Origin: Anaerolinea thermophila
GTDB taxonomy: Bacteria; Chloroflexota; Anaerolineae; Anaerolineales; DRKV01
Direction of reading: 5' to 3'
DNA: 14,455 bases
Assembly (NCBI GenBank): GCA_020722405.1
Contig: DYKW01000028.1
Location: forward strand, 1 to 14,455
Of this stretch, positions 1-6,019 are shown piece by piece. Numbering within the stretch: the stretch's first letter is position 1; every line of letters starts with the position of its first letter. The notes below the pieces were generated by a model. That model was given only the letters and a program-made list of their open reading frames with translations. It searched no databases and was not told where the DNA came from. Position numbers and translations under genes: made by a program.

Positions 1-23
1 GTCAAGATTTTCCCGTTCTGTCA

Positions 24-51
24 TCTCAGCGCTCTCTGCGTTCTCGGCGGT
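24..51 (-). repeat. GAGAACGCAGAGAGCGC-type intergenic repeat inside thioredoxin
   Basis: Read on the minus strand, this stretch is a run of ACGCAGAG / GCGCTGAG near-repeats. It has the purine-rich style of the CACGAAG and ACGCAGAG stretches at 622-684 and 14100-14125. It lies exactly where the thioredoxin similarity ends. Its partner arm, if any, would be left of the window. Confidence 0.4.
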
Positions 52-181
52 AAATAAATACGGCTGATTTTTCCAAAACTGGACTGATAGAACGGCAGGG
101 GGCACACCAAGTCGCCCAAAAGTCAACTACGACAGGTAAGGGAGATTCTTTTAATTTTTGACGAAATTCGGTTTCTTGCAT
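26..181 (-). pseudogene. Truncated thioredoxin, N-terminal fragment
   Basis: A 51-residue reading frame opens like a thioredoxin. It has the beta strand VVVDFW at residues 17-22 and the redox motif W25-C-A-P-C29, followed by the usual helix up to about K38. Thioredoxins are about 105 residues, but here the family resemblance stops and a basic tail rich in R and E (39-51) follows before a TGA. That tail is encoded by a repeat-like stretch (24-51) of a type common between genes, so the 3' two thirds of the gene are missing or lie beyond the window. No Shine-Dalgarno site is visible and a terminator hairpin sits directly upstream, so expression is doubtful. It follows a DUF2892 gene on the same strand. 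The family call is firm. Whether it is an insertion, a deletion or an assembly join cannot be decided here. Confidence 0.75.
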
Positions 182-191
182 AGCAAAAGAG

Positions 192-212
192 GGGGAGCCG
201 GTAAGGCTCCCC
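192..212 (-). terminator. Rho-independent terminator after the DUF2892 gene
   Basis: There is a perfect 8-bp stem GGGGAGCC / GGCTCCCC with a 5-nt loop. On the minus strand it is followed by CTCTTTT. It begins 9 nt after the stop codon of the DUF2892 gene and ends 10 nt before the ATG of the thioredoxin fragment, so it would stop transcription before the thioredoxin. Confidence 0.75.
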
Positions 213-221
213 GAGGATAGG

Positions 222-422
222 TTATTTTTTAGTTTGGAATTTCAGCAACGTATAGGCAGGGCACCAGCCCACCAAACCAGTGAGCAGCGGGACAAAGCCG
301 ATGATTTTGAGGAACACTCCCCAACCACCGGCTACGACACCGCCCCAGCCAAGGTACAAAAGCACGATACCTAAAACAATACGAAGAACGCGGTCCCACG
401 AGGCTTCATTTATTTTGAACAT
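222..422 (-). CDS. DUF2892 (YgaP-like) small membrane protein
   Basis: A 66-residue protein with the DUF2892 pattern. It has a short polar N-terminus with N5 and R11/R14, a first hydrophobic helix (about 12-26), a Gly-rich turn, a second helix (about 38-52) with PLLTG, and the closing motif W53-C-P-A-Y57. Members are inner-membrane proteins, or the membrane tail of rhodaneses such as YgaP, and often sit beside thioredoxin or sulfur-carrier genes. Their exact role is unclear. The start is supported by AAGGAG 7 nt upstream (429-434 on the plus strand). The next gene on this strand is a thioredoxin fragment, separated by a terminator. The length is normal for stand-alone members. Confidence 0.85.
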   Translation of the reverse strand: MFKINEASWDRVLRIVLGIVLLYLGWGGVVAGGWGVFLKIIGFVPLLTGLVGWCPAYTLLKFQTKK

Positions 423-516
423 AGTTCGCTCCTTTTGGAAAGAATTGAGGGATACTGCTTCTGATTAGAAGTAAATTTGGTAAATTGGTTACATGCTTCT
501 TTTTTGCAATTATCAA

Positions 517-561
517 GTATCTGATCTAAAAACAGATTTTCATGTCTGGTGGTGAAAATCA
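517..561 (+). repeat. 45-nt dispersed repeat, left copy
   Basis: This 45-nt stretch matches 14313-14357 in inverted orientation at 40 of 45 positions. The longest identical block contains TTTTCATGTCTGGTGGT. The 3' part of this copy can fold as GATTTTCA / TGAAAATC around a 10-nt loop, and the 5' part as ATCTG / CAGAT. It lies in noncoding DNA 10 nt left of another repeat unit (571-592). Confidence 0.75.
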
Positions 562-570
562 TTTTTCATG

Positions 571-723
571 ACGACTTCTCAATAAAACGGGGAGAAACCA
601 TAGGGCGCAATGAAAAATCTCACCACGAAGTCCCAAAGGCACGAAGAAAAGGTTAAAGACTTTGTGTCCTGGTACCTTTGTGGTAAAAAAACGCTCAGAT
701 ACCCCAAGTTATTGAGATGATAC
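571..723. repeat. Candidate small inverted-repeat element with CACGAAG palindrome
   Basis: A 22-nt motif (TCTCAATAA, three bases, GGGG) lies at 571-592 on the plus strand and again at 702-723 on the minus strand, so the two copies face each other like terminal repeats. Between them, 622-684 forms an imperfect palindrome starting ACCACGAAG and ending CTTTGTGGT. The layout resembles the element at 3785-3905, with related ends and a hairpin interior. No clean target duplication is visible and the two ends match only moderately, so it may be an old element or a chance pairing of dispersed motifs. Confidence 0.45.
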
Positions 724-738
724 ATTGTCAACAATACC

Positions 739-813
739 TTACAGCCACACCACCAAGGGGATCACAGCGAGCACAACGCTATTGAAGGAGATTACCTCAA
801 CCTGCTCTGCCAT
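739..813 (-). CDS. Possible 24-residue hydrophobic peptide
   Basis: A short frame MAEQVEV... ends in a hydrophobic run (about residues 12-24) and a TAA. The composition looks protein-like: a charged N-terminus, then a membrane-type helix. The upstream AGGCG is a poor ribosome site. It could be a microprotein, the stub of a membrane protein cut by the adjacent repeat at 702-723, or chance. I do not recognise a family. Confidence 0.15.
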   Translation of the reverse strand: MAEQVEVISFNSVVLAVIPLVVWL

Positions 814-1000
814 GACACGCCTGAGACAAAACACATTGTTCGACCTTGATAAGGATTTTTCTCAACACTTGGTGGGGTTACATTGATCCTTTCACATCAT
901 AAAGTATAAAAGAATCTTAATCGTAGTAATCGTAGGCCTTGTGGAAAGTGGGGAGAACATTATCTAGCCCATACATGTGGGGGCACATCTATTATTATAC

Positions 1001-1036
1001 CCCTTGAAATGAGGGAGAAGGAGTCGCTTTCAAGGG
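1001..1036. repeat. 9-bp inverted repeat CCCTTGAAA / TTTCAAGGG
   Basis: Two perfect 9-bp arms (1001-1009 and 1028-1036) enclose an 18-nt purine-rich loop. It sits at the left border of the DnaA-box cluster. It is not a typical terminator because the loop is long and no T-tract follows. It may be a protein-binding site or part of an origin. Confidence 0.4.
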
Positions 1037-1067
1037 CTTTCTCTCCACAGGCTAAATGTGAGGCGAT

Positions 1068-1249
1068 TGTGGAGAAAACGAACATTATCCTCATGATTAT
1101 CCACGCTGTGGAAAATTCTGAGGATAACCCCTAAATACAGCCCGCATATTAATTGCATGCCTATATCTGGATGACGGAAATAGTACAATTGGGGGAGTTT
1201 TATCCACATTCAAGCAAAGGTATCCACAATTCGGGGGCTTTTATCCACA
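1068..1249. other. DnaA-box cluster; candidate oriC or DnaA-titration site
   Basis: Eight 9-mers within 182 bp match the DnaA consensus TTATCCACA with at most one mismatch. Two are perfect (1200-1208, 1241-1249). Forward one-mismatch sites are 1085-1093, 1097-1105 and 1220-1228. Reverse-strand sites are 1068-1076, 1107-1115 and 1119-1127. The last three forward boxes are spaced 20 and 21 bp, about two helical turns. Weaker sites (7 of 9) lie at 940-948 and 1041-1049. AT-rich DNA lies at 895-930 and 1145-1190. Genes diverge from this point, with minus strand to the left and plus strand to the right. No dnaA, dnaN, gidA or parA is in the window, so the origin assignment is a hypothesis. The box cluster itself is directly visible. 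Confidence 0.6.
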
Positions 1250-1316
1250 ATTTTTGTAGACATTGAAGATAGTGTAGAAAAAATATGCACAGGAATTGCG
1301 TAATTGTCCGCTATCC

Positions 1317-1345
1317 TTGACTTTTACAAACACTCGCGCTAAACT
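1317..1345 (+). promoter_or_regulatory. Sigma70-type promoter of the ArsR-MFS operon
   Basis: TTGACT (1317-1322), a 17-nt spacer and TAAACT (1340-1345) place transcription start near 1352. The AGGAG ribosome site of the regulator at 1367-1371 follows. The imperfect palindrome TAAACTGTATTTA (1340-1352) overlies the -10 box and could be an operator for autoregulation; that is speculative. Confidence 0.55.
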
Positions 1346-1376
1346 GTATTTAGATGATGGTCTAACAGGAGCACCG

Positions 1377-2441
1377 ATGGAAATTTCTTGGGAATACGGT
1401 TCCGCTTACGATTTTTTTGCAAGTTTACATGTCTTGCACAATCCCGATCGGTTTGGATTGCGCGGGGTATGGGCAGCGGGAGTACGTTCGCGTCTCACCC
1501 CTGAAGCGCGCAAGGTATTGGAACAAGCCAGCCGGGCAATTTTTGTTCCTTTGCATTGGATTCATGCGCTCTCTGAGCCGCATAGCGTCTCGGATGCATT
1601 ACAGGCCTTGGAAGCGCTCCCTCCAGCGGAACGGTTGCCTGCGCTGTTTTTCTTCCCCTCGGTAGATGAATCTATGCGTAGTTTGCTGTTGAATGTTGGG
1701 CAGCGAGGGGTGTGGGACGAGAACGACCTCAGCGCGTTGCGCGCCATGCGCAAGGAGAAAGACTGGACGACGCGCCGCAATATATTGGAAGATACCCTCT
1801 CAGCCTGGGCTGCGCAGGAAACCTTTGGTGAAACCCTGCTTATTGCCTTGCGAGTTTACAACGAAGTTTTCTTTGCAGAAGAAGAAAAGCGCATTATGCC
1901 GGTTTTAGAGCAGGTACTGCACAAAGCGCAAGCCTTGGCGGTCGGCATGCCCTGGCCGCAATTATTAGAATCCCTGTCACGTGGTGTGCGATTCTCTGCT
2001 GATTTGCAGGCCGACAAGATCGTTTTGGTGCCATCTTATTGGACTACGCCACTGGTTGTTTTTCAACAGGTGACAACAGATACCTGGTTGTTGCTGTTTG
2101 GCGGTCGTCCAGATGATGTTTCGCTGGTGCCAGGGGAAATGGTACCGGATACATTATTACGTGTCCTTAAAGCCCTCGGTGACCCCACGCGTTTGCGTAT
2201 TTTGCGGTATCTTACCCATGAGCCAATGACGCCAAGTGCGTTGGCTAAAAAATTACGTTTGCGCGCTCCTACGGTAGTGCATCATCTCAATGTCTTGCGA
2301 CTGGCCGGGCTGGTATATCTCAATCTCGACATTGCTAGGAACAAAAATGAACGTCTTTACATGGCCCGCCTGGAGATGGTGCAGCAATCTTTTTCGCTTT
2401 TGAGCGCATTTTTATCTGATAACGAAACCGACAACCTATGA
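1377..2441 (+). CDS. ArsR-family transcriptional regulator with long N-terminal domain
   Basis: A 354-residue protein with an ArsR-type winged helix at the C-terminus (about 260-335). It has the signature LKALGDPTRLRIL near 264-276 and a recognition helix around 296-310 (APTVVHHLNVLRLAGL). About 250 residues precede it. They are mostly helical in appearance and begin EISWEYGSAYDFFASL, a pattern seen in long ArsR-like proteins of Gram-positives and Chloroflexota (DUF5937-like). No Cys cluster for metal sensing is present, so it is unlikely to be an arsenic sensor. The start at 1377 is chosen because AGGAG lies 5 nt upstream and the promoter ends just before; an in-frame TTG at 1296 lies upstream of that promoter. 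The stop overlaps the next gene (ATGA), implying it controls that transporter. The ligand is unknown. Confidence 0.85.
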   Translation: MEISWEYGSAYDFFASLHVLHNPDRFGLRGVWAAGVRSRLTPEARKVLEQASRAIFVPLHWIHALSEPHSVSDALQALEALPPAERLPALFFFPSVDESMRSLLLNVGQRGVWDENDLSALRAMRKEKDWTTRRNILEDTLSAWAAQETFGETLLIALRVYNEVFFAEEEKRIMPVLEQVLHKAQALAVGMPWPQLLESLSRGVRFSADLQADKIVLVPSYWTTPLVVFQQVTTDTWLLLFGGRPDDVSLVPGEMVPDTLLRVLKALGDPTRLRILRYLTHEPMTPSALAKKLRLRAPTVVHHLNVLRLAGLVYLNLDIARNKNERLYMARLEMVQQSFSLLSAFLSDNETDNL

Positions 2442-3700
2442 GTCCAACCTTGAGAACTTACATGGCGCGTTTGCGCGCCTTTCGTCCTAACGCGCGTTTG
2501 TACTTGATGTACGTCGTCTTGTCTGGGGCTGCGCTGGGCGTTTTCCGCTTACTGTCCAATTTTTATATCCTCAGTTTGGGGTTTGATGAGGCCTTGTTAG
2601 GTCGCCTGATTACCGTTAACAATCTGACAGCATTGCTGTTCGCGTTACCTGTTGGGTATGTCGCAGATTGGTTAGGGCGCAAGCGCGCGCTCATTATCGC
2701 CGGCTTGGGCATTGCCTTCTCGGTGCTGGGTATGGCGTTGTGGCCGTATGCAGCCGTACTCTATGCCCTGAACATGCTTTCGGGAATTGCGCAAAGCCTG
2801 GCCGGGGTGACCATGGCGCCTTTTTTGATGGAGAACAGCGGAGAAGAAGAACGAACTTACCTTTTTAGTTTTGCTTCGGGGCTTCAGATGGCTTCTGCCT
2901 TTGTGGGCAACTGGATTGGAGGTTATCTGCCTGCCTGGGTGGCTACTACCTTAGGTGTTGGCGCAATGAGCAGCCGGGCTTACGGCGGGGCGTTGTTTCT
3001 GATTGGAATTGTGGCTGCATTGAGTACCTTGCCGCTGTTGTTTTTGCACCTTCCCGTTTTGAAGCATAATGACCGTTCGATCTTTGCGCCCCTATCCTAT
3101 GCCAAAGAAAATCCATCCTTGCTTGGAAAACTTATTCTGCCTATGTGGATAACTTCCATTGGAGCTGGTTTGATCATGCCGTTTATGAATGTCTTCTTCC
3201 GGCAAGTGCACCATCAACCCGATGCGGTAATTGGTACTTTGTTTGCCTGGGGATCTTTGGCGATGGGTGTCGGATTGCTGGTGGCCCCGGCGCTGGCTGA
3301 ACGCATTGGCAAAATACAATTGGTTGTATTGACCCAGGTACTTTCTATTCCTTTCCTGATCCTGTTGGGGTTTGCCCCCTGGTTCTGGGTAGGCGCTGGG
3401 GCGTATTACCTGCGCCTGGCGTTGATGAACATGAGTGGCCCGATTTATCAGACTTTCGTGATGGAACATGTCAACCCCAGTGCACGCGCCACAGTAGCCA
3501 GTCTGGTGAGCATGTCCTGGAGTTTTGGCTGGGCTTTTAGTCCGGTGATCAGCGGTTGGTTACAGGTGCGCTATGGCTTTGGCCCGCCGTTTTTAGGAAC
3601 AATTGGTTTGTACACCATTTCGGTCTTTTTGTATTGGAAGTTTTTCTGGCCGCGTGGTAGTCGCTTACAACAAGCCGCTGCGCCTGTAATCGGAGATTGA
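2438..3700 (+). CDS. Major facilitator superfamily transporter
   Basis: A 420-residue polytopic membrane protein with roughly 11-12 hydrophobic segments. MFS motif A lies in the first cytoplasmic loop (residues 73-83, GYVADWLGRKR). A long central stretch (about 205-235, around KHNDRSIFAPLSYAKENPS) divides the two halves. MFS proteins move small solutes by secondary transport. The branch suggests a drug or metabolite efflux carrier, but the substrate cannot be read from sequence. The start ATG overlaps the regulator stop (ATGA), so translation is probably coupled; no separate ribosome site is seen. The gene ends where the OsmC-like remnant begins, in a different frame. Confidence 0.88.
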   Translation: MSPTLRTYMARLRAFRPNARLYLMYVVLSGAALGVFRLLSNFYILSLGFDEALLGRLITVNNLTALLFALPVGYVADWLGRKRALIIAGLGIAFSVLGMALWPYAAVLYALNMLSGIAQSLAGVTMAPFLMENSGEEERTYLFSFASGLQMASAFVGNWIGGYLPAWVATTLGVGAMSSRAYGGALFLIGIVAALSTLPLLFLHLPVLKHNDRSIFAPLSYAKENPSLLGKLILPMWITSIGAGLIMPFMNVFFRQVHHQPDAVIGTLFAWGSLAMGVGLLVAPALAERIGKIQLVVLTQVLSIPFLILLGFAPWFWVGAGAYYLRLALMNMSGPIYQTFVMEHVNPSARATVASLVSMSWSFGWAFSPVISGWLQVRYGFGPPFLGTIGLYTISVFLYWKFFWPRGSRLQQAAAPVIGD

Positions 3701-4069
3701 AAAGATTCAGCCGTCAGTGCGGTTTGTCAACCGATGGCATTTGTGTTGTGCAACGGGTATACAGCAATCCTTTCAATGACATGGTAGCAATTCTCAGTAT
3801 GAAAGCCCCTATCCACAAATGGCGCAGATTTTCGCAGATTTTTGTTTTGAATCTGCGCCATCTGCAAAATCTGCGGATGAATCAAACCCATATTGAGAAT
3901 TGCTGATGACATGGCGGGAAAAGGGGAACTGGAAATCCAGGTATCGCTGGAATTCCCTGAAAAATATCATGCCGCGCTGGTGCGCTCAGCAGAGCAGTAG
4001 GCTGTCAAGAAGTACATGGAGCAGGCGCCACAATTTGATATTTATACTGCGGTCATTGAGGCTGCATAA
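3697..4069 (+). pseudogene. OsmC-like peroxiredoxin pseudogene, split by an inverted-repeat element
   Basis: Removing 3776-3905 (the inserted element plus one copy of the 9-bp duplication) joins two frames into one continuous OsmC-like C-terminal half. It reads GLSTDGICVVQRVYSNPF, then NDMAGKGELEIQVSLEFP, then EKYHAALVRSAEQ, a stop, and AVKKYMEQAPQFDIYT. OsmC/Ohr proteins are thiol peroxidases of about 140 residues using two cysteines. Here the N-terminal half with the first Cys is gone, the piece starts directly after the MFS stop, and the second redox Cys position (before AVKK) is a TAG at 3998-4000. The frame then stays open to TAA at 4067-4069. Three independent lesions make it dead. The family call comes from remembered C-terminal patterns and is fairly sure. 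Confidence 0.75.
3785..3905. mobile_element. 121-bp MITE-like element with 16-bp terminal inverted repeats and 9-bp target duplication
   Basis: The ends are AGCAATTCTCAGTATG (3786-3801) and its inverse (3889-3904), matching at 15 of 16 positions. The element is bracketed by perfect direct repeats ATGACATGG at 3776-3784 and 3906-3914. The interior is an imperfect hairpin of ATCTGCG-type units: GGCGCAGATTTTCGCAGATT opposite AATCTGCG and AAAATCTGCGGAT, around TTTGTTTTG. There is no room for a transposase, so it must be mobilised in trans. Nine-bp duplications are known for IS1-, IS4- and Tn10-type enzymes, but the source is not identified. Insertion disrupts an OsmC-like gene, which independently confirms the boundaries. 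A DnaA-like CTATCCACA lies at 3809-3817. Confidence 0.8.
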
Positions 4070-4128
4070 AGCACTACACGACGGTAACTTTCTCCGGCAC
4101 TGTGTAGGATGGATTGGCGAAAGCCTTA

Positions 4129-4164
4129 CAGACCTTGGAATTCCCAGGGTCTGTTGTTTTTTTC
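4129..4164 (+). terminator. Strong rho-independent terminator
   Basis: CAGACCTTGG (4129-4138) pairs with CCAGGGTCTG (4144-4153), giving 10 bp with one G-T pair and a 5-nt loop. It is followed by TTGTTTTTTT. It ends the ArsR-MFS-osmC transcript and insulates the next operon, whose -10 box is 31 nt downstream. Confidence 0.85.
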
Positions 4165-4194
4165 TCTGCTGCAAGATAGCCATGGGCATTAGGG

Positions 4195-4200
4195 TATAAT
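4195..4200 (+). promoter_or_regulatory. -10 box TATAAT of the EthD-M23-SDR-DinB operon
   Basis: A perfect TATAAT lies 22 nt before the ATG at 4223. No convincing -35 is seen at 17 nt (CAAGAT at 4172-4177). Transcription should start near 4207, leaving a leader of about 16 nt that holds AGGAAGGT. This excludes the in-frame ATG at 4199, which overlaps the box. Confidence 0.6.
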
Positions 4201-4222
4201 GGTGCCCATCAGGAAGGTCGTT

Positions 4223-4573
4223 ATGTACAAATTGATTATCCTTATTCCTCCTCAACAGGATTCCGCTATCTTTCATGAGCAGTGGCCCCGCTTTTTGCAT
4301 TTGGCTGAACGAATGCCTGGAATGGCGCGAGAGGCAACGGTGAAACCACATGCACATCTTTACGGCCGTTATCGTTTGGAGATGGCTCATGAATTGTATT
4401 TCGACACACTGAAAGACCTGGAAGCCGCCATGCTTAGTCCTGTTGGGCAGGCGGCCGGCAGTGTGTTGCAGGAAATTACAGGGCGAAATGTTTCTCTCAT
4501 CATTGCTGAGCACCTGGAAGACGATCTGGCGCATATCCAATCCTTCAAAGACCCGCAGGATACACATGAGTAG
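4223..4573 (+). CDS. EthD-like dimeric alpha-beta barrel protein
   Basis: A 116-residue protein beginning MYKLIILIPPQQD, with the EthD/ferredoxin-like pattern. It has an N-terminal beta strand, an amphipathic helix containing F17/W20 with HxxxP-like spacing, a second strand (HLYGRYRLEMAHELYF) and a helix that ends in LSPVGQAAG. EthD-fold proteins are small dimers that act in ring-ether degradation or unrelated steps; many have no known substrate. The start at 4223 is set by AGGAAGGT upstream and by the -10 box at 4195. It is the first gene of a run of four overlapping genes, and its TAG overlaps the next start by 8 nt. The specific function is unknown. Confidence 0.65.
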   Translation: MYKLIILIPPQQDSAIFHEQWPRFLHLAERMPGMAREATVKPHAHLYGRYRLEMAHELYFDTLKDLEAAMLSPVGQAAGSVLQEITGRNVSLIIAEHLEDDLAHIQSFKDPQDTHE

Positions 4574-5306
4574 TTGGAGACGCCCTTTCCCTGTGGTTTT
4601 CAGTTTTTTCTTTGTTCTGGCTGTTATTGTGTGGTATTTTTCGCGTCAGGGTAACACCCTTTGGGTTTTCCTTGTGGATACCGGCGCGCGGCATCGCCAG
4701 GTGTGGGCCTTTCTCTCGGAGCCGGAGGCACACACCGATTGGATTATCGAGGCCGGTACCCGCTGTGGAGAGGCACCTTTCGAGATGCCCTCCGGTGGTT
4801 TCATCGGTTATCTATGGGACGATTCTTTTCGCCCCGGACACCGACACACCGGTTTGGATATTTTTTCGGGACGCGAGCCTGGCGTAGCACCCGTTTACGC
4901 TGCTGCGGATGGGTACATTACCCGTCAACCAACCTGGAAGTCGGCACTCATCCAGCGCCTCCCGGAAGACCCTTTGCACCCCGACCAACAAATTTGGCTG
5001 TACTATACGCACATGGCCGACCCACAGGGGAATTCTTTTATCGTAGATGATTTTCCACCTGGCACGCGGGAGGTTTTTGTAAAAGCAGGTACACTTTTGG
5101 GGTATCAGGGAAACTATTCAGGTGATCCGGCCAACCCCGTCGGTGTGCATTTGCATTTTTCGATTGTGCGCGACCAAAATGGGAGTTACTTGAACGAACA
5201 AAAAATCGAAAATACGCTGGATCCCTCGCCTTACCTGGGGATGGTGCTGAATGCCCATCAAAGTGATGGTAGCGTGACACGATGCAATGGAGAAGTTACA
5301 CCATGA
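4566..5306 (+). CDS. Membrane-anchored M23 (LytM-type) metallopeptidase
   Basis: A 246-residue protein with one N-terminal membrane segment or signal anchor (about 8-26, after SWRR) and a peptidase M23 domain (about 75-205). It shows the zinc and catalytic set: H94-x3-D98 (HTGLD), H149 in YYTHM, and H195-L-H197. M23 enzymes cut peptidoglycan cross-bridges or act as activators at the cell surface; the anchor places the domain outside the membrane. All metal ligands are present, so it is probably active. The start at 4566 is chosen over in-frame ATG 4443 because the hydrophobic anchor follows directly, AGGA lies 5 nt upstream, and the longer form would read through the previous gene. Its TGA overlaps the SDR start (ATGA). 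Confidence 0.85.
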   Translation: MSSWRRPFPVVFSFFFVLAVIVWYFSRQGNTLWVFLVDTGARHRQVWAFLSEPEAHTDWIIEAGTRCGEAPFEMPSGGFIGYLWDDSFRPGHRHTGLDIFSGREPGVAPVYAAADGYITRQPTWKSALIQRLPEDPLHPDQQIWLYYTHMADPQGNSFIVDDFPPGTREVFVKAGTLLGYQGNYSGDPANPVGVHLHFSIVRDQNGSYLNEQKIENTLDPSPYLGMVLNAHQSDGSVTRCNGEVTP

Positions 5307-6019
5307 ACTTAGATTTTACCGATAAGGTGGTGTTGATTACCGGTGCGGGGCGCGGCCTGGGTCGAATGCTGGCACTGACCTTTGCTGCTCAGGGTGCGAT
5401 TGTGGCGGCCAATGACTTGATGCCGGTCAACGTAGACGAAACTATGGCAATGATTCATGCCCAGGGTGGCCGTGCACGCGCTTACCTGGGGGATGTCTCT
5501 AAGAAAATGCCGGTGCAAGGCGTGATTACTGCCGTGCTGGATGACTGGGAGCGCCTGGATGTGGTGGTTAACAACGCAGCCGTGCGTCCGCGTACCCCCC
5601 TGTTGGACCTGGATGAGTGGGATTGGCAGCGTTTGCTGGGCGTGAACCTGAGCGGTCCATTTTTGATGACGCAAGTGGCCGGGCGTGTTTTTCGTGAACA
5701 AGGCACGGGAGGCGTAATCTTGAATATTGGCGACGCTTCCCCCCGTCTGACAGCCGGAACCGGCGCAGCAGCCTACGCGACCTCCAAGGCTGCGCTGTTG
5801 GCCTTGACCAGAGAATCTGCCAGGGAACTGGCCCCCTATGGGATCCGGGTACACGCCCTGTGTCCGGGGCCGATGGAGTCTCCATCCACGGAGGAAAACC
5901 TGAACGTCCCGTTAATGTCTCCAGAAACGGTTGCCTGGCAAGCCTTGCAATTGTGTGCTGGGGAGTATGCAGCAGGCAACTGGATTCAAATGGCTAGTGG
6001 ATATCAGGAATGTCTATGA
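5303..6019 (+). CDS. Short-chain dehydrogenase/reductase (classical SDR)
   Basis: A 238-residue Rossmann enzyme with the cofactor motif TGAGRGLG (13-20), N90-N-A-A (structural NNAG), N115, and the active pair Y158-x3-K162. These are standard for NAD(P)H-dependent oxidoreductases. The catalytic Ser normally stands 13 residues before the Tyr. Here the only candidate is S146, 12 residues before, with A145 at the usual place, so activity may be altered. D38 after beta-2 hints at NAD rather than NADP preference. The start at 5303 forms ATGA with the peptidase stop and has GGAG 10 nt upstream; the in-frame ATG at 5282 lacks a ribosome site. The substrate is not predictable. Confidence 0.85.
   Translation: MNLDFTDKVVLITGAGRGLGRMLALTFAAQGAIVAANDLMPVNVDETMAMIHAQGGRARAYLGDVSKKMPVQGVITAVLDDWERLDVVVNNAAVRPRTPLLDLDEWDWQRLLGVNLSGPFLMTQVAGRVFREQGTGGVILNIGDASPRLTAGTGAAAYATSKAALLALTRESARELAPYGIRVHALCPGPMESPSTEENLNVPLMSPETVAWQALQLCAGEYAAGNWIQMASGYQECL

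Noticed and set aside
1296..1376. Upstream TTG start extending the ArsR regulator by 27 residues
   Set aside because: It lies before the TTGACT/TAAACT promoter, while ATG 1377 has AGGAG at 5 nt and family-like sequence starts there.
3998..4000. TAG read as a recoded amino acid in OsmC
   Set aside because: TAG ends at least two intact genes here (4571-4573, 7093-7095), and the gene also lacks its N-terminus and carries an insertion, so decay is simpler.
4443..4565. Long form of the M23 peptidase from ATG 4443
   Set aside because: The extra residues are out-of-frame reading of the EthD-like gene. ATG 4566 has a ribosome site and leads directly into the membrane anchor.
3986..4567. 193-residue minus-strand frame
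   Set aside because: It is antisense to the osmC remnant, the terminator, the promoter and the EthD-like gene, with no family features.
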